A stretch of DNA of 54,097 bases from the NCBI RefSeq assembly GCF_000003605.2, contig NW_003116951.1:192750-246846 (forward strand). Direction: 5' to 3'. Position numbers and translations under genes: made by a program. Below the pieces are notes generated by a model. It did no database searches, was not told the DNA's origin, and was given only the letters and a program-made list of their open reading frames with translations. The DNA comes from Saccoglossus kowalevskii (lineage: Eukaryota; Hemichordata; Enteropneusta; Harrimaniidae). This document shows positions 1 to 10,899 of this stretch, one piece after another. Positions within the stretch are counted from its first letter, which is position 1. The number at the start of each line of letters is the position of its first letter.

Positions 1-626
1 TCCAGTGTGGTATTGTATTTATAATATGGCCAGTGTGGTATAGTATTTATAATATGACCAGTGTGGTATAGTATTTACAATATGGTCAGTGTGGTATAGT
101 AATTACAATATGATCAGTGTGTTTAAAATAAAACCAGTGTGGTATTGTATTTATAATATGGCCAGTGTGGTATAGTATTTATAATATGACCAGTGTGGTA
201 TAGTATTTACAATATGGCCAGTGTGGTATAGTATTTACAATATGACTGGAATGGTACAGTAATCACATTATGACCAGTATTTACAATATCACCAGAGTGG
301 TATTTATTATATGGCCAGTGTGGTATAGTATTTATTATATGGCCAGTGTGGTATAGTATTAATAATATGGCCAGTGTGGTATAGTAATCACATTATGACC
401 AGAGTGGTACAGTAATCACTTTATGACCAGTGTGGTATACTATTTACGATAGGACTAGTGTGGTATTTATAATATGTCCAGTGTGGTACTGTATTTACAA
501 TCTGACCACTGTGGTGTTGTATTTACCATATGACCAGATGGGTACAAACATTTACAACATGGCCAGTGTGTTATAGCATTTACAACATGGCCATGGTGTT
601 ATAGCATTTACAACATGGCCAGGGTG
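1..626. repeat. 28-bp tandem minisatellite, cut by window edge
   Basis: About 22 imperfect copies of a 28-bp unit that begins CCAGTGTGGTATAGTATTTA and ends in ATAATATGG or ATAATATGA. The spacing is exactly 28 bp at the left end (units at 2, 30 and 58). Copies become more diverged and lose parts toward 480-626. The array continues beyond the left edge of the window. No coding potential. Confidence 0.93.
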
Positions 627-2111
627 GTGTCATATTGGAGAAAATCATAACTTATTTATACACATGATATCATCTTTATTGTTCGGATATATATTCTTCG
701 CATTGAGATTGCTGGTATAGTATCTGCAGCCATTGATTAAGACAATCCTTGATCGGATATTTATAGGTGGGCTCCACAGGTGTGTTCGATCTATATCGGA
801 ATGACTAAGGTATTGTACATTTCATCTGACGTTAGTTTATTTTACCCGCTAGACCGTGTTTGCGTGACCGTGAATGGCGTAATACGTTATTGTACGCTTT
901 GATTAGCTATTTATCACGCGTTTACCGAGCAGTGATGCCCTGTCACAATACTAGCATTGTGGTGTACATTATATACATCACCACCAACGACAGTGTTGGG
1001 AAGTTGAAGATTGACGAAGGGTTCTCTGGTGTTTTATTTGCCTTAGCCATCGCGTGGTCGAAAACTGTTCGATGGCTTTGAGTTTTTAGATCGGGTTCTC
1101 TCCTTGTGACTAGCTTTTATAGATTTAACAGCAAATCGATTCGTTTTGGTGTCTTTGTGACTGTGAACAGTTTGAAATCGGCACGCAACTCGTAACACGG
1201 CAATTGGCTTTTTTTAGTCGTGTTCCGGTTAGCACATTATATTTCTCTTTGTGTTGTACCGTTACCATGACGCCCCCACGTAGTCCAATCCAACACAGCA
1301 CCATTCATAGTTAGCCCTGCGTACAGTGCTGTACGCAGGGCTACATTCATAGTAATCTGCATATGATCATTTATGTAACATGTACCGTTAGAATTTCGTA
1401 TAAAGCGTACATTTCACATATGTCGTGTGCGTAGCATGGGCCCGTATCGAACAGAACTCGGCGCGACAACTATGGTGGCTTGTTATAAGTCGAGTTAAGA
1501 AGACGGAATTACAAAAAAAAACACCAGACACATTTGATTGATGCAAACAAAACACAGCAACACCATCCTGAAAACAAATCTCGCTCAAATTGTATCAATA
1601 AACCTTATTCGCAAATGGCCGCCGTAATCTCATTGAGAGTAAGCCATGAGACTTTGCCCCCCCCCCCCCCTCACCAATTTTGTTTTCTCTACTGCCATCG
1701 CGTCCACTGTTTCTTTGACCTATGTAACCATGGTAGTTGTCAAGGTAGGCACGATACCTGAAGACAATGAAACACTATTTGCTGATAAAAACAAATCTCG
1801 CAGCCTTCTGGCTTTCAACAGACCTCGGCAGCCATTTGTTTATTCATTCGAGCACTGAAATATTGCGAGTACTTTCGGATATGTGACGAAAAATGTTTCA
1901 GACTTATTATATTCCTGTCAAAAACCTATCATTTCTCGCTCAATAAAAATGTTTTTGGCAATTCAGAAAAAAAATCCATCTGGTAAGTGAATTCGTGATG
2001 TGTGCTCTGTGTATGACCTATGCATGAGCCAACAGACTCTCTAAACTTCTACGATATTTGCTTTCAATGCAATTGTTTGTATTATGGTTTGATAGTGAGT
2101 TTGTTTCCTAG
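627..2111. other. Non-coding spacer
   Basis: No gene supported. It holds a perfect 32-bp hairpin at 1312-1343 (own entry) and a poly-C run near 1657-1670. The stretch at about 1670-1790 resembles the short TIR element at 40509-40623: both contain CTATGTAACCATGGTAG and end near an AACACTATTT motif. The short open frames here look like chance frames. Confidence 0.6.
1302..1353. repeat. Perfect hairpin with flanking 10-bp direct repeats
   Basis: A perfect inverted repeat with 15-bp arms (TAGCCCTGCGTACAG, 1312-1326) and a 2-nt centre TG (right arm 1329-1343). It is bracketed by identical CATTCATAGT copies at 1302-1311 and 1344-1353. The layout resembles a short insertion with target-site duplication or a template-switch product. 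Nothing in it resembles a gene. Confidence 0.85.
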
Positions 2112-2285
2112 AACGTTCCAGGATGTGTGACCTTCAGGGGACATGCAGCAGACTTACTAGCACGGTGGCGATTCATATGGTCAAACAAGAACAGTCTCAT
2201 ATCATATGTCAAAACGGAGGCCATCCCAACCGTTCAGGGACAACGGTCCTAAAATCGATATGCACATGCGCCGCCGAGTACAGAG
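2112..2285 (+). CDS. Possible orphan exon with EGF-like cysteine pattern
   Basis: A candidate single exon, not a complete gene. The acceptor is TTTGTTTCCTAG ending at 2111 and the possible donor is AGAG|GTGTAT at 2285/2286. The exon is 174 nt and starts and ends in phase 1, the symmetric phase usual for shuffled extracellular modules. The reading frame contains the EGF-like hallmark CQNGG followed by CTC and YRG, plus two earlier cysteines (CDLQGTC), so it could be an EGF or related disulfide module. The donor is weak, no partner exons were found within the window, and a chance open frame remains possible. Seen directly: frame, splice-like ends, cysteine spacing. Inferred: that it is a coding module of a secreted or membrane protein. 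Confidence 0.33.
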
Positions 2286-4451
2286 GTGTATTTCCCTCTC
2301 TTACACTAACACGGAGGAAGTCTCTGAGACTTTCTTAGTTTTTTAGTTTCCTGCGAGACATTCTACAAACTGTTTTGAAGGTAAAAAGATTATTGAAATT
2401 ATGGTATTTGTTTAAACGCAAATGATGTGATTCGATATAACGGTAACATTGGATGACACCGGATACTGAGTTTGACTTAAATTCATGAAAATATTTGCAA
2501 ATGTTCAGAATCAGATGTTCCAAGCTGGCAAAAAAAAAACAATTGCTGGAAAAGGCACGATCTAAGATTACATTTACGTAATAAATTATATTTTGATTTG
2601 CGACGTCATGGGGGTATTTTGCCTGACCCCAGGTCTCGTACCGAAATTATACAATAGGCAAAAGGAAGTTTAAACGATTATAACGATCATTATACACACT
2701 TCAGATGTGAGCAAACGAGTTGATGAAATTCGACCCCTTGAACAACTCGAAACAAACCTTGGCGAACGAACGCGCCTCGATCGACCCAAGCATTTTCTTT
2801 ATCTGCTCTCAGGCTGATCGGGATTTAACAACTACTGCGAATAGAAATATTATTTTAAGTGTATAATATTTTAAAACTCAACAAACAAAGTCCATACAAG
2901 CTGGAGAAAGGGATACCATTGCAGATGAACATGCTGAAGGCAACCCGATAAAAACAAAGTGGGTTCTTTCGTCAAAACTACATGCAAAAACATATTCATG
3001 TTTGTCCCCACACACAATGTAAACACACGCTTAACTAGGTTAACACGGCTGTCTGGTAAGGCGACGGAAGAATGTTTAATTTCGATGGTCGAAAGATAAA
3101 ACCCATATCAATGAACTTCGCAAAACGACTCAAGCCTTGGTACCAGCAGCTAGGCAGCATGTGGCGAGATAGTTGGGAGACACCAACATAGACAAGCAAT
3201 TATTACCAACCGGTTGTTCGTTAATGCGCGTCACAGACGTCTTACTGTGCTGTAGCCAAATGAACTGCTCCCTTTCCTGCGCTACATCCGACCATGGATG
3301 TAGTACATCCATGATCCGACCTACATACCTGTGTACCATTGCACTGTTTAGAGCTCGACGCGCCACGACGTCGTCAGCTATCCCGGCCTTCGTGGTAACG
3401 CAGCACCGTTGGGGAGCAATTAAGCGACGTACTGCCTTCATAACTAATATGATATATGAGTCAACAGGCCAAACCGACTGAATTCGATATACTGTTTGGT
3501 GCCAAACCAATAAAAAATAGAAGTCTTATTATATCTGTTATATACTCACAGTGTGCGAATTCCTCTGTGTCGGTCTCCATTTTCCACCACCATACCACGT
3601 GCGAGGTTAATCCCACTGGCATCGGGCGACCCTGAGCAGTACCATACACAACTCGGCGATCCGCGGAGAACTTAACGAGCGGCGGCCAAACACTAAAATG
3701 GATTTACATACGCACCACGATACTTAAACCAGTCCGACATTCTGATACGAGATATCCATTGCAAGATAAATTAGGTATACTCTATAGTTAGACTAGTTGT
3801 ATTAGTTTTGTGTAAATCCCCCTATAAGACATAAATTACACTTCCGCGCTCGATAAACCATGTGTTGTTGCCAAGATGGTTAAACAGACAGACAGACAAT
3901 CAAGCTAGCTGTACACTTAGTATCAATATAAGCCGGAGATCAGTGACATGCGGAAATATTTAACTAAAGGCCTCGACGTCCGCATCCTCTCGGGGTCAGC
4001 TGTCACGGTGTATGGGAGGAACGAAGCAACAAACTGTGCCAATATCAAATTTCCGACTGAGATGTACAATTTGTAATTCGCTCGGGTATTAAGTGACGCG
4101 CTGCGATTGAATTCCTGTTCAGTTTATACAAGTGTTTTGTAGATTGGAAAACTGGTTTTGACATTCAATGCATAAACAAACTCAGTGGTGTCACTCCATT
4201 CATACTCTGGTCAAAGCCCGGCCACCACCGGGCGATACCACTCAATACATAACAAAAATTATAAATCACGGCTCCCGTTCTCCTCTTTCTGCACTTTAGA
4301 TACGTCACCATCTGAAAAACACGTGCAAACTTGGTGAATACTTATTGAAAACAGGTCAAACCACTACAAACTCACACAGCACAGACCCGTGCCTGTCTCC
4401 AGTCGCTCTCAACATATTATTATTCTCGAAACGAACTAGTGACATACAGCG
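2286..4451. other. Spacer without supported gene
   Basis: Overlapping open frames on both strands at 3130-3510 lack recognisable motifs. A GC-richer patch at 3550-3720 could be a minus-strand 5' end: an ATG at 3580-3578 is followed 31 nt later by a good donor (CACACT|GTGAGT reading down from 3550). No downstream minus-strand exon could be tied to it, so no gene is called. Confidence 0.45.
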
Positions 4452-4810
4452 AATAGACCATTTTCCGTTCACTGCGAGATCTCGCGAGCTGCGTGAAAGA
4501 CGCGCGCCGAACGTCTGCTGCAAAAATCGAACAATTTGATTTTGAACTCGAATTTCTTTATTTCTTAGCTCACATTGAAAGTCCGATCTTTGGTAGTATA
4601 ATATTGCGTTTGAATACCCTTACTTCATCGAAATTAACCATCCTCAAATGTGTACAGCAAATTATTAAGCATGAAATATCACCTAAAATACTTGTCGAGT
4701 CCCACGCGATGTTTGACGCCACTACGACGCTATGACGTTTGTTTGTCCTGTTTTTACGTTCGATTTCAAGCATAACGCGGGATCTCGCAGTGAACAGAAA
4801 ATGGTCTATT
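4452..4810. mobile_element. TIR element family F, copy 1 (about 360 bp)
   Basis: Begins AATAGACCATTTTCCGTTCA and ends with the inverse, ATGGTCTATT at 4801-4810. The inverted repeats continue inward through CACTGCGAGATCTCGCG. A diverged second copy lies at 43747-44107 in the same orientation and aligns through the interior (AAAGACGCGCG, GATTTTGAACTCGAATTTC). No transposase frame, so non-autonomous. A TA duplication is possible if the element is taken to start at GACC. Confidence 0.85.
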
Positions 4811-5171
4811 GCAATGGCGTATTTATTTTCTGGCACACTTCACAACACTTCAGAGTTCAAAAATTAAAGTGGATGACTAAAGCGGGGTATTCCAAATGTG
4901 ATTATCGCAGCACTGCGTGCCATAATATAATAATATGGGCTGATACAAAGTCAAGTAATATTTGTATACGAATACGTCAAGTACACCAATTTAACTCTTG
5001 TCCGTATTCACCTTACCTATACCAGATATGTCTGGACAGAAAACATTTCAACTACACACATACATCACGCATTGTGCCACACAAGCACGACAGTGATTTA
5101 ACATTACTGGAAATAATTGCGACCAAATCACATAATTGTGAACTAGCAAGCCTAAAAAGAAATATATATAT

Positions 5172-5211
<40 letters not shown>

Positions 5212-5980
5212 TGTGTGTGTGTTTCAGAGTGATCTCATATTGTACAATGACAATAGGAGTTACTTAATTTAATAAGGTATTACGATAAGGTGAGTGTGAG
5301 ATGAATCTGGAGTCACTTGGAGCAATATTATTGTCACAGTGTAAGGCCTGCTTATTGCTATTGAGAGAAGCACCCACAAAACTCACACTGGACAGAGGGT
5401 TCGTTGACTGCTAGAATAGGGTAGACAAGACAATAGTACTGGAAATGAAATACTTATACACTAAAATAACAAGTTAAAGCTCCTGGCGTTATCACCTCTC
5501 AAAATAATTACAAGAAACAAAGAACAGAAAAATATAATGAATAAATTCGCTAAAATGGGGGATTGCCTAGAGAAGTGTGCATTGGTGATAACTCACAGTT
5601 CCAGGATGTAGAGATAGGTGACAGTCAATAGCTTTTGCAACACAACGACGAAGAAATACAGGAGTCTTGCTTGCAGAGGAACGCTGTTGTTCTAGAGTGC
5701 ACCGCTGAAAGCAGGAGATCGCAGAGCAGTTCATACAAGTCTTACAGAATGATGATTGAGGCCTGTATAATTTGTCTCACAATATCACAGCAACAACACA
5801 CAGGGTACTCAGTTGGAATGATGGACCCAAACTGTCCTTCCAGAGTTGTAAACATGTATGACCTGTCAATCACCTTTATAATAGATGTCACACGGCAATG
5901 CACACGGTTTCTTCCCATGATTCCGTGCACACTTCTATTTGAAGGGTTTGGGGGTAATATGACAGAAACATAGAGTAAAG
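4811..5980. other. Spacer with GA/GT microsatellite
   Basis: No gene supported. Contains the microsatellite at 5165-5223 and one isolated degenerate unit of the 45-bp minisatellite near 5290-5330. Confidence 0.6.
5165..5223. repeat. Compound (AT)n-(GA)n-(GT)n microsatellite
   Basis: A short AT run, then a GA run of about 16 repeats, then a GT run, directly adjoining. Frames through it (RERERER) are artefacts of the repeat. Confidence 0.95.
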
Positions 5981-7300
5981 TATTAGGCAAGTATGAGCAT
6001 GTGAATAGGAAGACTCTTGATTCAATACTAGCTGTACATGGGGAGATGAATGGGGAGTCACTTGGTTCAATATTAGGCATGTATAAGAAGGTGAATGAGG
6101 AGTCACTTGTTTAAATACTAGGCATGTATGAGAAGGTGAACGTGGAGTCACTTGTTTCAATATTATGCATGTATGAGAAGGTGAATGGGGAGTCACTTGT
6201 TTCAATATTAGACATGTATGAGAAGGTGAATGAGGAGTCACTTGTTTCAATACTAGGCATGTATGAGAAGGTGAACGTGGAGTCACTTGTTTCAATATTA
6301 GGCATGTATGAGAAGGTGAATGGGGGGTCACTTGTTTCAATGTTAGGCATGTATGAGAAGGTGAATGAGGAGTCACTTGTTTCAATATTAGGCATGTATG
6401 AGAAGGTGAATGAGGAGGTACTTGGTTCAATGTTAGGCATGTATGGGTAGGTGAATAGGAAGACTCTTGATTCAATACTAGCTGTACTGAGAAGATGAAT
6501 ATGTAGTCACTTGGTTCAATATTAGGCATGTATGAGAAGGTGAATGGGGAGGTACTTGGTCCAATATTAGGCATGTATGGGAAGGTGAATGGGGAGGTAC
6601 TTGGTCCAATATTAGGCATGTATGAGAACGTGAATGGGGAGTTACTTGGTCCAATATTAGGCATGTATGAGAATGTGAATTGGGGTTACTTGGTTCAATA
6701 TTAGGCATGTATGAGAATGTGAATTGGGAATTACTTGGAGCAATATTAGGTATGTATGAGAAGAGGAATGGGGAGTCACATAGTTCAATATTAGGTATAC
6801 TTGAGGGGTGAATTACTTGGTTCAATTTTAGGCATGTATGGGAAGGTGAATTGGGAGTTACTGGTTTCAATAATAGGCATGTATGAGAAGGTGAATGGGA
6901 AGACACTTGGTACAATACTAGGTATACATGAGGAGAAGAACAGGGAGTTACTTGGTTCAAAATTAGGCATGTATGATAATATAAATGGGGAGTCATTAAT
7001 CCAGTATTCGATCTGTGTGAGATGATGAATGTTGAGTCACTTGGTGCAAGATTAGTTATGAATAATTATGTGAATGAGGAGTCAATTGATTTATTATTCG
7101 GTATGTATGAGAACGTGAATGGAAGACACTTGGTGTAATATCAGGTATGCACGAGTATGTGAATTGGCAGACACTTGATTCAGCCTTTGGTCTGTATGAG
7201 AAGATGAATGGGAGTCAATTGGTTCAATATTAGGTGTGCACGAGAAGCTGGATTTGGAGTCACTTTAACATTAACATTAGATATGTATGACATGTGAATG
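5981..7300. repeat. 45-bp tandem minisatellite, open in several frames
   Basis: About 29 copies of a 45-bp unit of the type GGCATGTATGAGAAGGTGAA followed by TGAGGAGTCACTTGTTTCAATATTA. The best-conserved copies are at 6120-6430, and copies drift toward both ends. Because 45 is divisible by 3 and the consensus lacks stops, several frames on both strands stay open for 100-258 codons, each a 15-residue repeat (for example MYEKVNEESLVSILG on +). There is no consistent start, splice context or synonymous-biased variation, and single-base indels break every frame. I call it a non-coding satellite, with a repetitive exon as the less likely alternative. Confidence 0.9.
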
Positions 7301-8527
7301 ACCAATTGATCTGGTTGTTGATTTATTTTAAATAAATCCACACAAGTCACTTTATGCTAATTGTAAACCGGACACACTTATTTTCATGAGTAGAGTTTAA
7401 TTTATACAGTTGTATTCATATGCTAAGTGTAATTACTACAACTGTGGCAAATGTTGTAAACCACTATAATTGTAGATCGGACTTTGCACCTAAGCTAGGA
7501 GTGAGAAGCTTTAGTCGCAGCGCAACGTTTAGAGTTGATGTTGATGTGACGTTTTCCTTAATTACTGAAAAAACAAAGTCTGCAGAGGCGGCGGCACTAA
7601 ATTTTACATGGAGGGGCGAGATCTGCTCACCATCCCTAAGCGGCTCCGGGGGCATGTAGCCCTTAAACACTTTGAAATCTAGACTCTCTGACACGCCATT
7701 TCCTGCATTTTGAGGGGCAAATTTGCTGACAGAAAGGGTTTCAGCATCATTTTAGTGGGGGTGATTTTGGACCCCCCCCCCAACATTTTTGTGAGAGGCA
7801 ATCGCCCCTTCTGAAACTACAGGTCAAAATAGTTTTGATGTTGTGGACGTCCTTCTTTTCAGCCTCGTCCCTAAAAAGCATTTATTAAGCAATGGATGAG
7901 AACGAAACAACTTGTAACTAGCTGAACGACGAGAGTATTTTAATGAGTTTCATTGGCGAAACAAGTAAAAATGTGTAAGATGGAACACATCTGCGCAAGG
8001 TAGCAGTGAAGAGAATACAACCCCCTTGTATTTTCATTTTAGAACTTGGTAAATGACAATTCTACTGGCTCTGGTACTACCAATGTTGCAACACCATGAC
8101 ATTCATTGCACATCCAGTCGGAATATATAAACTTCGAATTTGTCAGTACCCTGGCATTTCTTATGGAAATTGTAGTAAGTTCGCGTCAGAATCAGAGATT
8201 GCACAAATTTATTCATGTTACTAAAATAAATTGAGATAAAACAGTAACCTTTTCAGGTTGGGTTAGCCCTGAGTGACATAACAGTCACATGGTGTGGCGC
8301 TGTTCCAAACCATGCAAGTGTTCTTCTGTATTCCCCTTGTCATCATTCAAGATGTTCATAGCATCTTTACAAAGAAGCCTGCTACCTGATTGGTGGAAAC
8401 GGCTTGGCGAGTTAGTTTTTTTTTTAAATTGCACCTAATGATCAAAACTGAATGAATAAGATAGTGCCCGAATAGGAGACTCTTTCGAGGATATAAAATC
8501 CGAGCAAGGTTGAATAATAAGCTTCAG
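7301..8527. other. Spacer, unclassified repeat debris
   Basis: No gene supported. 7490-7830 has the look of an old dispersed repeat (poly-C tract at 7771-7781 and GGGGCA/TGCCCC-type words), but no second copy is in the window. Confidence 0.5.
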
Positions 8528-8535
8528 TGACGTCA
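8528..8535. promoter_or_regulatory. Full CRE palindrome TGACGTCA (1 of 3)
   Basis: A perfect 8-bp CREB/ATF consensus 2.36 kb upstream of the PSMB7 start codon. Related half-sites (ACGTCAT) follow at about 8605-8618. Function inferred from motif only. Confidence 0.4.
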
Positions 8536-8846
8536 CAAAGACGTAAACGGACGAGCAATGTCATTCAAATAGAGAACTATTTGATCCGGTTGTGTAGTCT
8601 TTCGTCATTTACGTCATAGATGCAATTCGTCGCTAGAGGGCGCAACTCATAGGAACGATGAATTGCACGCTAGCTACGTACGGATCGAGCGAAAACCTTC
8701 CCATATTCTGTCTGGCAGACGCCGTTGTTTGTTATTATCTAAAGGTCCACTTGTGTCGAGACTGATTGTTTCACTGTGTTCCAAACCCCGCCAAACACTT
8801 TGCTTCATCGCCAAAATCCAGGACATCGCTTTTACTATTTTGGAAC

Positions 8847-9011
8847 TTAAAGCGGGAGGGTAGTCACCTGCGCACGCGCGGGAATTGATTCCCAAGCGAC
8901 AATAACAACACACGCTGAAAACGCAAAGGCTCATGGGTAGACGCTTGTTTGTAAACAATGACACGCCATGGCCATCTGACGCATGCGCAGGTGACGACTC
9001 CCCCGCTTTAA
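8847..9011. mobile_element. TTAA-flanked MITE family A, copy A1
   Basis: A 157-bp element (8851-9007) between TTAA copies at 8847-8850 and 9008-9011. Inverted ends are AGCGGGAGGGTAGTCACCTG and its near inverse ending CCCCCGCT. The interior carries GCATGCGCAG and TTGTTTGTAAACAATGACAC, shared with copies at 27145, 31600, 45646 and 48448. No transposase. TTAA targeting suggests mobilisation by a piggyBac-type transposase, but the ends are not the canonical CCY. Confidence 0.92.
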
Positions 9012-9223
9012 ACAGGCCTAAGGTCGCTATTGCATGATTTCAGCATAAATAGTGTCTCGTTAACTGTGAGATAGTAAATTGATATATACATACGTGGTTT
9101 CTGCTTTAATAACCCGTATTGGTGTCAAATGTTATCACTGAGAGAACAGTGAGATCCGTTATTAAAGTTAATCATTCATAGAGCAGTATTGGGTAACGGC
9201 ACTAATATATGAACTATTTGTGG

Positions 9224-9350
9224 GAATTGTGGGGAATCACTGGCTTCACCTTGAAACCCAATTACTGTAGGCCGCGGTATGCACGAATTGTAGGAAATCA
9301 TTGAATTCACCTTGAAACCAATTACTGTAAGGCGCAGTAATTCGTAACAG
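9224..9350. repeat. Diverged two-copy tandem repeat, about 63 bp
   Basis: Two adjacent copies, each containing GAATTGTRGG, then TTCACCTTGAAACC, then CAATTACTGTA and GGCGC/GCCGC. Old local duplication; no coding content. Confidence 0.75.
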
Positions 9351-9700
9351 GAGCGAATACTATTCAAGAAGTATTCATCTCAGACAGCCGATCTGAAACT
9401 GGGAATGGACTTTACCTGACATGACCCATTTTTTGTGCGCTACGTTTTTGTATTTTTTATGCAGTTATAGTTGTTGACAATTGAAATTTACTTGCAAAAC
9501 TGATTTCCAACCGGTTTACATGAATTAATGAATGAAGTAAAATCACATAACATAAGAATACATGGGTACGTTTGGCTAACGTAAACCCATTTTCCAACCT
9601 TGACTGATGACTGCCATTGGTGGTTGGGTGTCCAGAATTAACGCGTTCAGTTTACAGAATGTTTTGAACCTAAACAAATGTGACAGCACCGAAAAGAGTA

Positions 9701-9708
9701 TGACGTCA
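9701..9708. promoter_or_regulatory. Full CRE palindrome TGACGTCA (2 of 3)
   Basis: Perfect CREB/ATF consensus 1.18 kb upstream of the PSMB7 start codon; a TAACGTCA variant lies about 45 bp downstream. Confidence 0.4.
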
Positions 9709-9999
9709 TCGGTCCAACAATTTTCAACCTCCGTGTGAAACAGTAACGTCACAATAACATCATTAATCACAAATTTTGAGAAAAGTTGTATAGGAACCAG
9801 CAAGTCAAACATGTTTTAGGAAGTATTATATGTTTAAAACAAATTTAAGTGTTAGACTCCATTAGAATAAGAAATCCGAGTGTCTTTTATGTCATAGTAA
9901 AACATCTAAAGAATCCAATGTTAGTGTATTCAGTATGTACATGTATTTGTTAAGAAACTCTGTGTCATAATACCACTAATTTGGATTCTGGATACATGA

Positions 10000-10007
10000 T
10001 GACGTCA
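10000..10007. promoter_or_regulatory. Full CRE palindrome TGACGTCA (3 of 3)
   Basis: Perfect CREB/ATF consensus 0.88 kb upstream of the PSMB7 start codon. Confidence 0.4.
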
Positions 10008-10888
10008 TAATAATCCGAAAATTACGTTTTTTTCGCATATTTATATATGGCATTTTATGAAAATAAAACATCATCGGAAGCCCATGAACCAACCAATGAC
10101 GAATTTAACATTAGCAATTTCGACAGCAAATACAGTTACTTTGCCGGGTGATAGAATGTGTTTGTATTTTTGTGATTGGCCCGACTCCCTCGAACTCGCT
10201 ACAACCATGGCACCCTCACCCTCCTAGTTATATGCCGTTATTATGTGTGTTTTTTGTTACTTTAAACTGAACTAAATGAATACGCGTAAATTTGCGTCAA
10301 AATAGCCAATATTGGTAGCCAATAACAAACCATTCCACTCTTATCTTAGCGAACATGTGGTTTTTTTTTATGGTGCCAGTTAGTTAAACAATAATGAGGG
10401 TGTTCAGACGACATTTTACAAGTCAGAGTAGATTCTCCATGGATACGGTGTAGCTGGTAACCACCGCATGAGGGCGTGCTTGACGGTGACTGAAAACTTA
10501 TTTCGTCAGGTATCACAATCTCATCGATGACGGAAATGGCCCACATGTTCGCGTTCTCGCCCAAAAAATCACTTTCACACACGATCTATTGATTACCATG
10601 ATTGCATACCGTATGTCCCATGCAAAGAAAAGTAAAGCCCCGTGTAAAGCGTTGATGTAAATCACATGGACCGCAACGTGGGGATTAAAAAGACTGTTGT
10701 CTGTTTTTTATTTTTATTTTTTTATTAATCTATTTATTCAGTGGTAATTTAATTTTATCTGTAATTATATATAATATTTGTTTCTGTATATATGCACACC
10801 CCCGATTTAAAATGGCCAACTCCTAATTCGAGGGAATAATAAACCAGAGGAAACAAATTACGAACAAACATCCGTAAACTAATTTTTC

Positions 10889-10899
10889 AAAATGGCGGC
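10889..10899 (+). promoter_or_regulatory. YY1-type motif over the PSMB7 start codon
   Basis: AAAATGGCGGC spans the initiator ATG (10892-10894). This matches the AARATGGCGGC YY1 consensus known to overlap start codons of many housekeeping genes. It also makes residues 1-3 M-A-A. The motif is seen; YY1 binding is inferred. Confidence 0.6.

Larger units (their letters stand above)
9351..10888. other. Upstream region of PSMB7
   Basis: No exon recognised. Contains two perfect CREs (9701-9708 and 10000-10007). The last 100 bp before the ATG are AT-rich without a TATA box at a clear initiator distance, in keeping with a dispersed housekeeping promoter. Confidence 0.5.

Noticed and set aside
3130-3580. 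Overlapping open frames on both strands and a possible minus-strand first exon ending at a GTGAGT donor (3550)
   Set aside because: No recognisable motif, and no second minus-strand exon downstream could be joined in frame.
4732-5232. 166-codon + strand open frame
   Set aside because: It starts in TIR element F and ends in the GA/GT microsatellite; its length comes from the repeats.
5888-7025. Several long repetitive open frames on both strands
   Set aside because: They are readings of the 45-bp minisatellite in different frames; no start context, splice support or single favoured frame.
8663-8964. Open frames on both strands at MITE A1
   Set aside because: They lie largely inside a transposon copy with TTAA flanks.
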